Assembly: GCA_022578605.1 (NCBI GenBank)
Contig: MU394099.1
Span: 248,391 to 312,390, forward strand
Length of the DNA: 64,000 nucleotides
Source of the DNA: Camillea tinctor
Lineage: Eukaryota; Ascomycota; Sordariomycetes; Xylariales; Xylariaceae
Direction of reading: 5' to 3'
A program made the position numbers and the translations under genes. Of the stretch, positions 37,512 to 49,369 are shown piece by piece; the first letter of the stretch is position 1, and each line of letters starts with the position of its first letter. Below the pieces are notes generated by a model. That model was not told the origin of the DNA. It was given only the letters and a program-made list of their open reading frames with translations, and did no database searches.

Positions 37512-38328
37512 TGTTACGTCAGTAGATGACTTAGCAGGCTTAGTTATTAGTTCTTCTTCTTTTGGATTTCATTATTATCTCTTTCTTTTTTACACATATA
37601 TACATACATATAGGCATATAGCACAATACAAACTATTGTGCCTAGTGCTTGTGTGTTAAAGGGGGTCAACCTTTACATGGTAGCATTTCCTATTTTTTTT
37701 GCTTGTTTTGGTAACGGAAACCCGGTTGGTTGCCTTTTTGGCCTTGGTTTCATGTTGAGACTTTAAACTAACTTATAACCATACTTACAACTACAACTAC
37801 AACTATTACTATAACAATAAAAACAACAACACTATTAAGTCCGTTTATTCGTTTATTTTTCGCGATGGCGAAGAAGAAAAAAAGAAACTTTATAGCGGCT
37901 AAAACCTGGCTCGAACTAATTTCTAACAAGCTTTTACAACTACCGGCTGTTAACTTCTAATTAATATCTTTATCTATTACGGGCTTTATAGCTACCTTGA
38001 ACTGGTGTTTTTACCTTTATATAAAAGGGAGTACGTGTTAGAAAGGAAAGGGGACCGAGTAGGCACGGAAACCGGAAAATAGATCGTGTTGACATTACGG
38101 AAAGGCAAGGCTATAGGGCATCACGAGGACGTGATGGCTTTATTTTGAGGGAGGGGTTGTTACGTTAGCAGATAACTTAGCAGGCTTAGTTATTAGTTTT
38201 TCTTTTTTGGATTTCATCATTATCTCTTTCTCTCTCACACATACACAGACACGTATAGCTCCATAGCACGGCAATATATCCCGTTGTGCCTAGAGCCTTG
38301 TGTGTGTCTTATGGGGTATACCCCCACA
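37512..38328 (+). mobile_element. Small non-autonomous LTR element (TRIM-like)
   Basis: Two direct repeats of 166 bp (37512-37677) and 171 bp (38158-38328) both start TGTTACG and end ACA and share long blocks such as CTTAGCAGGCTTAGTTATTAG. They enclose 480 bases without coding capacity. A purine tract GAGGGAGGGGT (38147-38157) directly precedes the right repeat, as a polypurine primer should, and TGGTAGCATTTCC follows the left one as a possible primer-binding site. Flanks TATTA (37507-37511) and TATCA (38329-38333) look like a 5-bp target duplication with one change. The right LTR overlaps the 3' end of the NLR gene. The same LTR family occurs at 60346-60783 and 60975-61129. Confidence 0.82.
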
Positions 38329-41300
38329 TATCAAAATATCCCAACTCCATAGCTAGCTCCCCGGGCGTCATTCCACGAGAGTTTCGGACATCGGACGATG
38401 CTCTATCTCGAACAAATAACCTTAATAATTCAGGATTGATCAATCTGACAGCCGTATGGACCAGGCTCTCGCCGCCAAAGATATAATCTGAACAAAGATC
38501 CGAGGGCCATAGAACGTTTGGGTCTGCTCCGTTCCTAAGAAGGATATCAACTACTGAATAATTGCTATCAATCCAACTATCAATTTCCACCGGCATGTGT
38601 CTCAGGATTTTTGTGCGAACCGTTTTAAGAGTTCTCTGCTGAGAATCATCTTTCTCATCTACGGACACTCCTCTTTCAACAAGCTTCCAGATAATCGTTT
38701 GAAGAGCTGTCTGCTGAGAATCATCTTTTTCATCTACGGGCACTCCTTTTTTAATAAGCTTCCGGATAACCGTAAGATAACCTCGAACTGATGATAGATG
38801 GAGAAGAAATTTGCCCACTAATGACTCTGACTTGATGGAATCTAATATTAGCTCGAGACCATACGTCGACGAACGCGTTACTGAAATAGCTTGATGAATA
38901 TCAAACTCGCCAAAGAATGAGTCGCACCCGTACAACTCGGCGATCTTGCCCAGAATAAACTTAGTACACTTCAGGGATGGTGTATGGAGAGATGCTATGA
39001 GACAGCGACGAAAAAATACTATGCCCTTCAACTCCATGGCTTCAAAACCATCGTACTTCAACATAATCTTCATTATCGTGGAGCAATGATGCTCTACCGC
39101 AATTAATAATTCTTTGACTTGCATTGAAGTAATAATGGAACTAGGAGCGCAATGCCAAAGGGCCTCAAATATATCATAGCGTCCATCTCTAATGACCTCT
39201 CGGACAGCAGTCACAATGCTCTCGTGGTCAAGGTATACACCATGATATTTCTCAAGAAGGAGCCACACGACATCTGTCTTGTATTGTCTCACTGCCTGAT
39301 CAAATAGTGCATAAACCTGGGTACCATTCTGCTGTATTGTTGAAAGTACATAGTCAACGAAGCGAGAGTCCCCATATTGCACAAGATAGTGTAAAATCGA
39401 CTTATTCGCCTGAACACGGAGCTGAACGTTGGTGCCTATATGTTTTTCTCGTTGCGACCGCTGATTTTGGAGAATGCGTGCATTGTTACTGGGAAAGTGT
39501 ATTTGGAGTAGTGCTTTAATGGATTCCACATTATTGTACGCAATAGCTGCTAGAAGCGGCTGTCTATATCTTTCATTCACGTCGGGATTTCCAGGATCGT
39601 AGGAATCGTCCAAATGAATCAAATTTGCGGCATCGGCTTCTGCAAGGAGGTAACACAGTGAGGGCTGTTTGTGTCTGCGTGTATCGTATTGGGCCAGAAG
39701 ATTGTCAATAAGAACCCAGCGAGTAGTGGGAAAGGACTGAAGGAATGCTTTTTGACATATACCGCCGGCTTGTGCTAGATTGGCATGGTAAAGGACGTTC
39801 TGTACAGCATATTCTAGGAATGGGAATTTTGATTTAAGTGCTTCCCTAAGTTGCTTGCCTTCGTTGGACGACGCCTGATGTATTGGACTTGGAATAGTTA
39901 TGCTTGACATTATGTCTATTTCCAAATAACCAAGACAATAACTCGCTATTTTCCCATGACTCCTCTCAGGGAACTTGGTGTTGTATTCGGACCATAGCTT
40001 TGCAATATTGCAATGCTTGAGAAGAAAGTCCCGCACCGATTCGTGGATGAACTGGACTGTAGGTTGCTGGGAACGGGTTACTTCTGCCAGACCTTTCGAA
40101 GCACTTAATATAAAACGATTCATAACGTCGGGAGTAATATAATCAGTATCGACAGAAGTGAGGGCTTCCATATCAGTGCTAGCAATAATGGCGTGATACA
40201 GTTCTTCGCGCGACAAAGAACGGCGTGCAAGCAATAAGAACTGTATGCAAGCTAAAAGTTGGCCGCGATTTCGCTCATCCCTTTCCAGGATGGTTTCAAA
40301 AAGCCTGTGGAGATCACCTGGTATATCTTGAAGCTTTTTGCGCAAGACATGAACCTGTCCATGATCGTACTCCTTGTTGAGAATCTGAACAACAATCAAA
40401 ATCCACATGAAGATGCCAGACGCCTTTTGAAGGATTTCCGTACGAACAGTTTCTGCTAATTTACTGTGACCAATATGCAATTCGCTACTCAAATAGCTAG
40501 CAATATCGTGGCTATGGCCGTCTTCGCGCTCCAGAATAAGTTGGATGCCCTTTCCGATTCTGATGTGAGGATAATGGCGACTAGAGAAACAAACAAAGAG
40601 TTTGAGTTCAGACCCTGATACCGTCTCTCCCAATTGGTTGAAGAATGACAGCATTTCTCTAACTTCCGTTTCATCACATTCATCTAAGGCGTCAATAAAG
40701 AGCCTTAGAGGGCCAGAATGATTAGTAATGGCGATATCCAGGAGATCTTGTAGGACCTCAAGATCCCACTCATTATTGGAATAAAGATGGGATGTCACTT
40801 TGCGACAGCATATGGGTTGCAACGAACGGTCTTTCTCAAGGAGTTGTAGCAGCAGAGACTGATACATGCCACAAGTGCTCTTTTCCAACATTTCGCCTCG
40901 AGCGTTGAAAAAGAACGACAAAGTAAGCAACCCCTTCGCCCTTTGAGCTTGGCCAAGAAGGTATTTCATCAAAGTTGATTTTCCCGTTCCAGGGTTTCCC
41001 TTGATCCACAGAAGGCCGTTGTGCTGATCGTACCTATTAGGGTCGAGCCAGTTAAAATAGCTGGGTTGAGTTAGGAACCATTCACATGTTTTGGCGTGTG
41101 CCCTTTTAATTGTAGCATGGCGGGCATCGATTTGGTCGAACCGAAGGGAAGCGAGTAGTTCAGTACATTGGTCTGGGCTAATTGCACTAGCATGTTGCGT
41201 TGTATCTCTACATTCGGCTTGTCCTATCTTTTCAGACGTGGGGGGATTTGAAATATTGGTGTGTATTCGGGTTATTGCGTTCACGACTTTTCGATATTCA

Positions 41301-42308
41301 ACATCTGTAGCATCTGAAAATCTACACATGTCCATATGGTTCCGATCGATATGCTGGGTGACTTCAATATCTGGAGACGATAGACAAGATGAGGTATCAT
41401 TGACAACCTATCGATGATTGGTTAGCAGCAGGTCGGATACATATTGAGCATTGTAATAAACAGACCTTATCCCCATTCAAAGCTTTCAACCCGATGTTTT
41501 CCTGGAAGGAGTGTACTATCCAATTATGTTCCCGGGCCATAGGCGCAAAGTGATCTCGTAGTTCTCTCAACCTTTCAGAACTTGGAAGTAAGGTGTCCAC
41601 AAGTTGTTGGTTAACAGAAAACCCGACTGCCTTTACGACCTTTTCCAATGCCTTGAGAAGAAGGCCACGAGGGTCAGCGCCGCTATGAGGCGTTCCAAAG
41701 AATACCACTGCCCTGGTTGAGTTGCATATATCGTGGAGATGTATTTGGCCCGACTTGCAGCCGTCTGACCGTCGCAGCATTTCTTTGACTATAATTCCTC
41801 CGAGGCTGTGAACAATGAAGATAATCGGACGGGCACAACTTCCCCTCCTTTCGCCTTCAAGAGCAACTAATAGATCCCAACCAATATCATATACTGTATT
41901 TGTGTTTGGCAATGGGCCAAATGCATGTTTGATCCGTGTATCATAGCCGTATGTTAGCACCCTGGCATTGGGTAAAGTGTCGGGCAAAAGGTCTCGTGGC
42001 CAATAGACCGAAGTACGGAGGTTCGAGCGATTCTCATGACTTCTCGAGAATGGGTTTATCTTTCGAATTTTCGCAGGAGGCTCTTCATCTTGTTCTTGCC
42101 CGATAACACGGCCATTCTTCTGTGACCACGTTCTCTCTGGGTGACCGGTAAATCCGTGTATGAAGACAACGCTGCTCTAGTAAGCAAACTGAGAGATATA
42201 CGAGAAAGAAAAACCTTACTCTAGTGTAGGCTCTGTGGGAGAGACGATGACGGTTAGGCCGTTGGGTGGAATATCATATATAAGGTGTGCTGGAGTATGT
42301 GTCTCCAT
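38309..42308 (-). CDS. NLR-type STAND protein: hydrolase, NACHT, ankyrin
   Basis: Three exons, 42308-42220, 42174-41466 and 41407-38309, give 1298 residues with phases closing (introns of 45 and 58 bases). Residues about 30-250 form an alpha/beta-hydrolase domain of the DUF676/PGAP1-like type: SVVFIHGFTGHPERTW holds the oxyanion region and IVHSLGG carries the nucleophile Ser153. A NACHT module follows with Walker A GNPGTGKS at 403-410 and Walker B LRLFIDALDEC at about 500-510. The C-terminal half carries degenerate ankyrin-like units (NKSILHYLVQYGDSRFVDYV, SVVDILLRNGADPNV, GESLVHTAVRLINPELLRLF). This N-hydrolase, NACHT and repeat order is a known fungal NLR architecture connected with heterokaryon incompatibility and immune-like responses. 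A 75-bp tandem duplication lies at residues 1149-1190. The last five residues and the stop codon are inside an LTR. The acceptor of intron 1 could be 2 bases earlier on paper, but only CTAGAG fits the phase. Confidence 0.9.
38636..38785 (-). repeat. 75-bp tandem duplication inside the NLR gene
   Basis: Two adjacent copies with a 75-base period share CTGCTGAGAATCATCTTT and CATCTACGG. They encode KGVPVDEKDDSQQ and RGVSVDEKDDSQQ, 25 residues apart. Confidence 0.85.
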
Positions 42309-42706
42309 TTCGCTCGGCCGATTAATAACGTACGGTTATCCCTCAATGCAAAACAAGGTGCAAAATATCATTTCGAGTACGGTGATAAATATTCTGAAGA
42401 CGGAAGTCTGGTCGTCAAACCGAGGACAAGAAAGTTTCAGTCCAGAGATGACAGCCTGGGAAATTTTCTAAGCCTCGCTGCATAGCCCCGAACAATGTTT
42501 TGGGGATACATGGGGCACAGTTTTGAACGTGGTCAAATGAGACTGTTTTCCGTAGAGGGCTGAGTTACAGGGGATGAATATTCCATGCAGCCTTTTATTG
42601 GCTAGGACTGGAATTTTCATTGTGACATGGAGGTAGACGGGACATGTAGAAACTCATAACTAAGACAAATAGGATAGAGGTATTTCTCTCGAAAAGAGGC
42701 CCGGTA
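42309..42706. other. Promoter of NLR and 3' flank of NDUFAF6-like gene
   Basis: These 398 bases lie between two genes on the same strand. No gene or repeat is seen. Confidence 0.5.
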
Positions 42707-43952
42707 TTATATATGTTGTGTTTTATGCGCTCGCCATAGCTTCCATGGGAGCTTCCATCCGCTCTTCACCGCGAAAGGATTGAAGTTCTCGTTTTCAAGC
42801 CTTGTCAGATAGTAGCTGGTCGGTATTGCCTCGAGTAAAACCTCGAATCCTCGGCGCACATCCTTTTGGGAAGTAACATCACTCGTGATAGTATCGGGAT
42901 AATGATGATGCTCCTCGCCTTGATGCTCATATTCGTGACTCGGATCTTGACCGGCGGATAGGCTCTTCAGCATTTCCTGGGCAGTGATGATGTGATCGTG
43001 AGCGCGAGTAGCCACCTTGAAGACGGCATCTTGGAACCCTTCTGCTTCGGGGCCATACCGATACACGTTCTCCTCCTTTGCGCCTGTTTCTGCCATTACA
43101 TCTAACGGGAGGAGAAGTACAGGATTCCTACCACCACCTACATCGGTACCGACAGGTGATTTTACTGGGGGAGAAGGGGATGCTAATACGGGAATACCCT
43201 TAAGTACTGCGGATATGCCACATGCCTTGCCGATGTGACTCGCCAGGTGATCCATATGCATGGAGCGGATGGATAGTGCAGCTAAGGTGGAATACATTAA
43301 GGTTGAGTAGGTGTTTTCGGCATATTCTTCTAGAGCTGCCAGACTAGTGAAGGGCCGATTATCCATGTACTTCTGGCGCGTATTTATTAGACGCAGCAGC
43401 CAGAACTTGATAGAGGTCGGGCTGCTTTCTGGTGATGTCTCTACGAGCTGGGCCAAGACTTTGTGTAGTAGAATCATGATGGGCTCCTTGGGCGGCTTTC
43501 CAGCGAAGGTGTTATTCACAGCATCTCGCCAAAACTGCATGCGCAGCTGGCCAATGGTCGGGTTAGATACCAGCTCAGGCAGGCGAACCAGCTCGAGGTT
43601 GAAAGCCCGGAAAGCATCATAGGCATCTCGCCTAGAGCTAGGGATGAAGTTACGTATCAAATACGAGTCATAGTCAGACTGCCTGTTTCCGTTAGACACG
43701 GCGACTTGGTTTCGTATGGAAGAAATGGAGATGATGGGCAGAGATGAGTAGATGAATAGAATGAGTGAAAGTGTGAGCAAGTGAGGTGAGTGAGTGAGTG
43801 GGTGAATGAGTGTGAGTACCTTACCTCAACTGCGCAATGCAGTATTGCCTCGACTTATTAACATCAGCATCTGTGATATATCCACGTTGCAACGCCCGTA
43901 GAGGAAGTTTAGGCCATTTCAGACCTAGGCGTGGGCGAATTGCACTATGCAT
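42707..43952 (-). CDS. NDUFAF6-like mitochondrial complex I assembly factor
   Basis: Two exons, 43952-43825 and 43682-42707, give 367 residues (intron of 142 bases, phase 2). The N-terminus MHSAIRPRLGLKWPKLPLRA is basic and without acidic residues, as expected for a mitochondrial presequence. The body has the fold signature of the squalene/phytoene synthase superfamily: YDSYLIRNFIPSSRRDAYDA, FRAFNLELVRL, QLRMQFWRDAV and a helical core to the end. The catalytic Asp-rich motifs of true squalene synthases are not evident, which fits NDUFAF6 (complex I assembly, non-enzymatic) rather than a sterol or carotenoid enzyme. It is transcribed divergently from RAD5, with 509 bases between the start codons. 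The intron contains CTCACTCA repeats. Starting inside that intron would give a signal-like N-terminus, which I reject because the spliced form keeps the conserved YDSYL block joined to CIAQLRQ. Confidence 0.88.
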
Positions 43953-44461
43953 GAGATATAGGGTAAGGTAGTGATAGTAGTTGTAGAGAAGAAGGAGAAG
44001 GAAGACTTTCTCAGGATAACGGGGGACAAGATATCTGGATAAGAGAGATAGAACAGTGCTTAGTACCTATCGATAGCAAATGACATCAGAAAGATTTCCA
44101 ATGGCGCCCCACTATTTAGAAAAGTAGTGGGTCATGACGGGATGAAAGCTTCAGACATACGTCCTTGGCAGTCAATTAATTGAATTGAGAACGCGGTCAC
44201 CTGACAACCCGCGCTGTGGTGCAAGAGTCGCGTCTCCCCCCACTAAAAACGGCTTTAACTTTTAAGGTAAGACAGGGTAACCTTATAGCGACAAAAGAGT
44301 GGTGGAACCGCGTCGGTGCAGTATCAACTACTTAAACCTTAAAACTTAACCCTTTATTTATATTTACCTTTATAAGGGCTTATAAGTTACAACAACAACA
44401 CCAACAACAACACCTACACCTACACCTACACCTACACCTCTGCTTCGGGTCAACCCTAAGC
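43953..44461. promoter_or_regulatory. Bidirectional promoter, NDUFAF6-like / RAD5
   Basis: A 509-base region separates two divergent start codons. Just before the RAD5 start is a tract of acaacaaca and then five units of the hexamer acacct (about 44400-44436), likely in the 5' UTR. I see no specific binding site I can name. Confidence 0.5.
44400..44437 (+). repeat. CAA and ACACCT tandem repeats in RAD5 leader
   Basis: Short caa repeats are followed by about five copies of acacct immediately upstream of the RAD5 ATG at 44462. Confidence 0.8.
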
Positions 44462-47400
44462 ATGAATCAAGAGCACCCAGACGAACCACCGGTAAAGAAA
44501 CGAAGATTTTTTGCCGATTTCGATGACGAATCAACGGATCCTACTCCATCATGTCTTCTTCCTCAACCGTCTCCCAAGCCTGGGTCTGGAGTGAAGCCGA
44601 TTGAACAACAAGATACTGTAGCCTTTGACGAAGATGCCTTTCAAGCCTTTGTGGGTGACAAGGTCGACGCAGAAGTGCTGGGGGTTATCGCTAAAAATTG
44701 TGGGAATAATCTCGAGAGAGCTGTAAACATGTACCTCGACGGCACCTGGAAGAAGTTTCGAAAACCATCTAGACCAGCTGCTTCCGCTACCGCCCCTCTG
44801 TTCCGCTCTCGAATACCGCCAGCTGTATCTACAGATCTTTCCAAAGAACCCGAGCCTCCCCCAATCTCTCTTCCATCGCGATCGCTGCCCGAGACTCGTT
44901 ACATAGGCGCCTTTGGGGTGGAAGGATGGGTTACTCGGAGCGGTTTCAATATTCTGAAATACGGCGACATCGTCAGGATCGAACGACAACAGGCCCAACC
45001 AACTTCAAACACCAAGTCCAGGGGAAAATCTAGTATTTCAGCTGCTGCATCTCGCATGAGCCCAGCAACGAGCCGGAAACCCGATGTCATTGTGCGTTTC
45101 ACCGATTCTAGGGGGAGAGAGATGGGGAGACTAGCCAAGGACGCCGCCAGCTGGATATCGTCGCTCATGGACCAAAATGTGTGTAAATTCGAGGGCACTT
45201 GCGTCTTTGCCCCGGAGCATCTGCGAACCAGCGATACCGTTTTCCTTCAACTACGATGCTTCCTGAAAATGTCGGTTTTCCAAGCTCGGAGATTCGAACT
45301 GGCAGACAATCGATCGACCGGCCTCTTCGAAGAACAGGAGACTGCCGAAGAACGAGAACTACGTCTACGCCAAGTTGCCCTGGTCCGGCTCTTCCAGGAA
45401 ATCAATCTCGAGCCTTCGAGAGGCAACGCAGCTTCGGCTAGAGAAGCAAGACAAGGTCTGCTGGACGCAGCTGAGCTAGCTGAGAAAAAGAATAAGGAAC
45501 CGCCTAAGAATAATAACCGGTCAGCCAAAACATAAGAAAAATGTCGAGATGATCTCCCTTCATATTGGTGCTAACCATCTACAGTGATACACCAGGCTCC
45601 TCTCCGCCGTCTGAAGAACCTGAAGATGGCCAAGAGCTCGAACAGGGACAGCTAGATGCTCTCTACCGCAAAGCCCAGTCCTTCGACTTCAACACGCCCG
45701 AAGCTGAGCCTGCCGACACTTTTGCTATGTCGTTGCGACCATACCAAAAACAATCGTTACATTGGATGCTGGCCAAAGAGAAGGATCTGAAGTACGAGGT
45801 CCGGGAGACCTCCATGCATCCTCTATGGGAAGAATATGCGTGGCCACTAAAGGATGTCGACGACAAGGACCTGCCGCCGGTTGAGGGTCAAGACAGCTTC
45901 TATGTAAATCCATATTCTGGTGAAATGTCGCTCGAGTTCCCAGTTCAAGAGCAGCATTGTCTAGGGGGTATTCTTGCTGATGAAATGGGTCTTGGCAAGA
46001 CAATCCAGATGTTGAGTCTGATACATTCTCATAAATCTGAAGCAGTTCTGGGCAACTCTGCGTCCAAGATCGACTCAGTTAATAAGCTGGCAAGAATGCC
46101 ATCTAGTTCACACGGTGTTCTCCCTGCTCCCAAGACTACCCTCGTCATAGCCCCCATGTCCTTACTTGCGCAATGGCAAAGTGAAGCAGAAAATGCGTCC
46201 AAGGACGGGACCTTAAAGTCTATAGTGTACTACGGCACCGAGAAGATTGATAATCTCCGGGCACTTTGTTGCGAAGCTAGTATTTCTTCGGCCCCGGATG
46301 TAGTTATCACCAGCTACGGTGTTGTCCTCTCTGAGTTTACCCAGCTCACTTCGAAGAACGGGAACAAGGATCTACACAACGGCCTTTTCTCCCTAAACTT
46401 CTTCCGCATCATTCTCGACGAAGCACACACTATCAAGAACCGACAGTCGAAAACGGCAAAAGCCTGCTACGAACTTTCAGCCGAACATCGATGGGTTTTG
46501 ACCGGTACGCCTATCGTTAATCGACTAGAGGATCTTTTCAGCTTGGTCAGATTTCTCAGGGTGGAGCCCTGGAATAACTTTTCCTTCTGGCGGACCTTCA
46601 TCACGGTCCCCTTTGAGTCCAAGGACTTCATGCGGGCTCTTGATGTGGTGCAGACAGTCTTGGAGCCCTTGGTGATGCGCAGAACCAAGGACATGAAAAC
46701 ACCCGACGGGCAACCGTAAGTTCATATCAATAACTTGGATAACAACGAATATTTCGCTAACATTGTATAGGCTTGTACCTTTACCCCCAAAGACGATTGA
46801 GATCGTAGACGTCGAGCTCTCTAAGGCGGAGCGAGCGGTCTACGATCACATCTTTACCAAAGCACAGCGCACTTTTTCGGCAAACATAGAGAAGGGCACG
46901 GTGATGAAAGCATATACCACAATATTTGCACAAATTCTTCGCTTGCGCCAGTCCTGTTGCCATCCGACACTAGTGCGTCACCAGGAGATCGTCGCCGATG
47001 AAGAAGTCGCCGGTGCCGAAGCCGACGCCGCCGCCGGTCTAGGCGATGACATGGACCTCGAATGTCTCATCCAGCGATTCACCGCCACGACTGACGACGA
47101 AAAGGACGCCAACGCCTTCGGCGCGCACGTCCTCGCGCAAATCCGCGACGAAGCCGCCAACGAGTGCCCCATCTGCGCCGAAGAGCCGATGATCGACCAG
47201 ACGGTGACGGGGTGCTGGCACTCGGCCTGCAAGAAGTGCCTCCTGGACTACATGAACCATAACACGGATCGCCACGAGGTGCCCCGCTGCTGGCACTGCC
47301 GCGAGCCCCTCAACTACCGCGACCTCTTCGAAGTCATCCGCCATGACGAAGACCCCCCCCTCGGGGCCATCCCTAAAACCCTTACTACTACTCCCCCCAC

Positions 47401-48113
47401 CATCAGCCTCCAGCGCCTCGGCGCCAACTCTTCGTCTTCTAAAGTCGTCGCCCTGCTCTCCCACCTGCGCGCCCTCCGCCGCGCCAACCCCTCCACCAAA
47501 AGCGTCGTCTTTAGCCAGTTCACCTCCTTCATGTCGCTCATCGAGCCGGCCCTCACGCGCGCGCGCATCCCGCACCTGCGCCTCGACGGCGCGTGCTCCC
47601 AGCGCCAGCGCGCCGCCGTCCTCGCCCAGTTCGCCGCCGCCCCGGGCTTCACGGTCCTGCTCATTAGCCTGCGCGCCGGCGGCGTGGGCCTCAACCTCAC
47701 CCAGGCCAGCTGCGTGTTCATGATGGATCCGTGGTGGAGCTTCGCCGTCGAGGCCCAGGCCATCGATCGCGTGCATCGCATGGGCCAGAGCAAGGACGTC
47801 AGGGTGTATCGGTTTATTACGCGGGATAGCGTGGAGGAGCGGATGTTGAGGGTGCAGGATAGGAAGAAGTTTATGTGAGTTTTTTGGGTTCTTTTTTCTT
47901 GGCTTTTCTTTTTGGAAGCCCCTTTACCCTTTACCCCTTACCCCTTTTTAGGGGGAGGGGTCTGCACTCCCCTTTTTTTTTAAGTTTAAGGTTTCTAGCT
48001 TGGTCCGTGCGTATTGATGCTAATTTTGACGCAGTGCTACGTCCCTGGGTATGATGACGGACGAGGAGAAAAAACTCCAGAGGATTGAAGATATTAAGGA
48101 GTTGCTGAGTTAA
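44462..48113 (+). CDS. RAD5: RAD5/HLTF-type SWI/SNF helicase and RING ubiquitin ligase
   Basis: Four exons, 44462-45519, 45585-46715, 46771-47874 and 48035-48113, give 1123 residues with all phases closing. A HIRAN domain at about 145-270 (RYIGAFGVEGWVTRSGFNIL) binds 3' DNA ends. SNF2 motif I is GILADEMGLGKTIQM with the P-loop at 488-492, and motif II is LDEAH at 631-634. A RING finger CPICAEEP...CWHSACKKC...CWHC sits at 862-906 between the two helicase lobes, the hallmark of Rad5. Lobe 2 carries VVFSQFTSFM and DRVHRMGQ. The protein acts in post-replication repair, polyubiquitinating PCNA with Ubc13-Mms2 and driving fork reversal. The donor at 45520 (GTCAGC) is weak, but the frame requires it and a branch point CTAAC precedes the acceptor. 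Exon 3 is strongly GC-rich in its second half. The C-terminal exon encodes only 26 residues. Confidence 0.95.
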
Positions 48114-48843
48114 TGCGGGAGATGCGTAATGGATATTGCTAACATCATTCATATCACGGTTTTGGAAGTGTATATATGTAGGTGGGTTCAAACATGGCAT
48201 AGCATCGTATGGCTCGCTGCAGGCGCTGGGTAGGAAATGTCTTTTTATGAGATCAAAATGGCTCGAAGGTATTGGATCTGTCTAGTTGAGGCTAGATGGG
48301 TCAAGGTGTATCATTAGGAGGGAATAATGTATGGTATAGGATGGGTACGGGGTGTGGGTGGTGATGACTGCTTCTGAGTAGAGCTGTAGATAGGGGCTTC
48401 ACGGGTTAACTCGCTTCGTGGCATATAGAGTCTATATAGAAGATGAGTCTGTAGAAATGGCTCGTCATCACTATCACATGCCATTATTCCGTCGTGTGAG
48501 GGTTGACTGGTTGTGTGGGATGACTGGTCGTATGGGACAAATATCGACTCCGTGTAACAGTTGTGATGTGACGCCTTTATATTTCTGACACAGCTAGTTC
48601 ATATGGACATCGTATTCGAGTCAGTGGAACTAGTATTGAGTAGTCCCAGGTTTCAAAAAGTAGATCTATAAATATTGTCAACAACCCGAAAGTAGTTATA
48701 AAGCCCCCTGCCAACCAGAAAGAAATGAACTCCTGCTTTCCCACCAAAGCTTAACCATACGAATACTTAAAGACGTCTAAGAAACCATCACCCTGGCACA
48801 CTAAACCTGAAAACTCCCATCACCACAAGATCACCACCTCACA
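48114..48843. other. Intergenic, RAD5 3' flank and promoter of next gene
   Basis: No gene is seen in 730 bases. CA-rich and AAC-rich sequence in the last 100 bases fits the leader of the proline-rich gene. Confidence 0.5.
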
Positions 48844-49369
48844 ATGCCTCCTTCCAGCCAGCCTCACTGGGGTACATACATCTCCTCCTACCCCCCTAAC
48901 CTTGCCTCCAACCCACCCCGATCCCAGTCCCAATCCCAGTCCCAGCAACAACACCAACACCAACCTCACTGGGGCACTTACATCCCCTCCACCCCTCCTC
49001 AAGCCCAACTCCCCCCTCCCGTCCCCGCACCCCGCCACCACCAAACCCCCCCTCGGGCCTATACCCCGACGCGGCGCCATAGACCCTCTTCCCGCGCCCC
49101 CGCCCCGCAGCCGAACAGTACGTGCACCGCCTCCGCGTACGGTTCTTGCGCTAACACAACGGCTAGCAGCTGTAGTGGTGCTCCCGCCTCCACCGCCACC
49201 GATGCCGGTGCTAGTGCCGCAAACAACAACGCCGGTGTTGGTTCAGTCGCCGATGCTAGTACCGGCCCCGCTTGCAGCGGTGTCGATGGCTCAACCACAG
49301 GCGGCGCATGGCACCGCCAACACCAGTGTGGTGGTGGTCAATATCAACAACTTCAATGTTCACCCGTAG
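48844..49369 (+). CDS. Small proline/glutamine-rich protein
   Basis: I propose two exons, 48844-49117 and 49167-49369, giving 158 residues. The intron has an excellent donor GTACGT, branch point GCTAAC and acceptor GGCTAG, and its phase joins two overlapping frames. The first exon has two copies of the motif QPHWGTYI (residues about 6-13 and 40-47), separated by a Gln/Ser-rich run, then a Pro/Arg-rich stretch. The second exon encodes a run of prolines, a Val/Pro/Thr-rich segment and the hydrophobic end SVVVVNINNFNVHP. Without splicing, the first frame would run on to 49638 into a low-complexity Gly/Glu-rich tail. No family is recognised, and there is no signal peptide. Low-complexity disorder and an interaction motif are the only features to report. 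Confidence 0.6.

Noticed and set aside
37900..37925. tRNA-like B-box (GTTCGAGCC on the - strand)
   Set aside because: The bases around it do not form a T-arm stem and no A-box is found at the right distance; it lies inside the small LTR element.
42707..43780. Start of the NDUFAF6-like protein at 43780 with a signal-peptide-like N-terminus
   Set aside because: This reads through an intron. The spliced form from 43952 gives a mitochondrial presequence and joins conserved blocks in phase.
47039..47793. Antisense frames of up to 245 codons within RAD5 exon 3
   Set aside because: Shadow of the GC-rich helicase exon; no protein motif.
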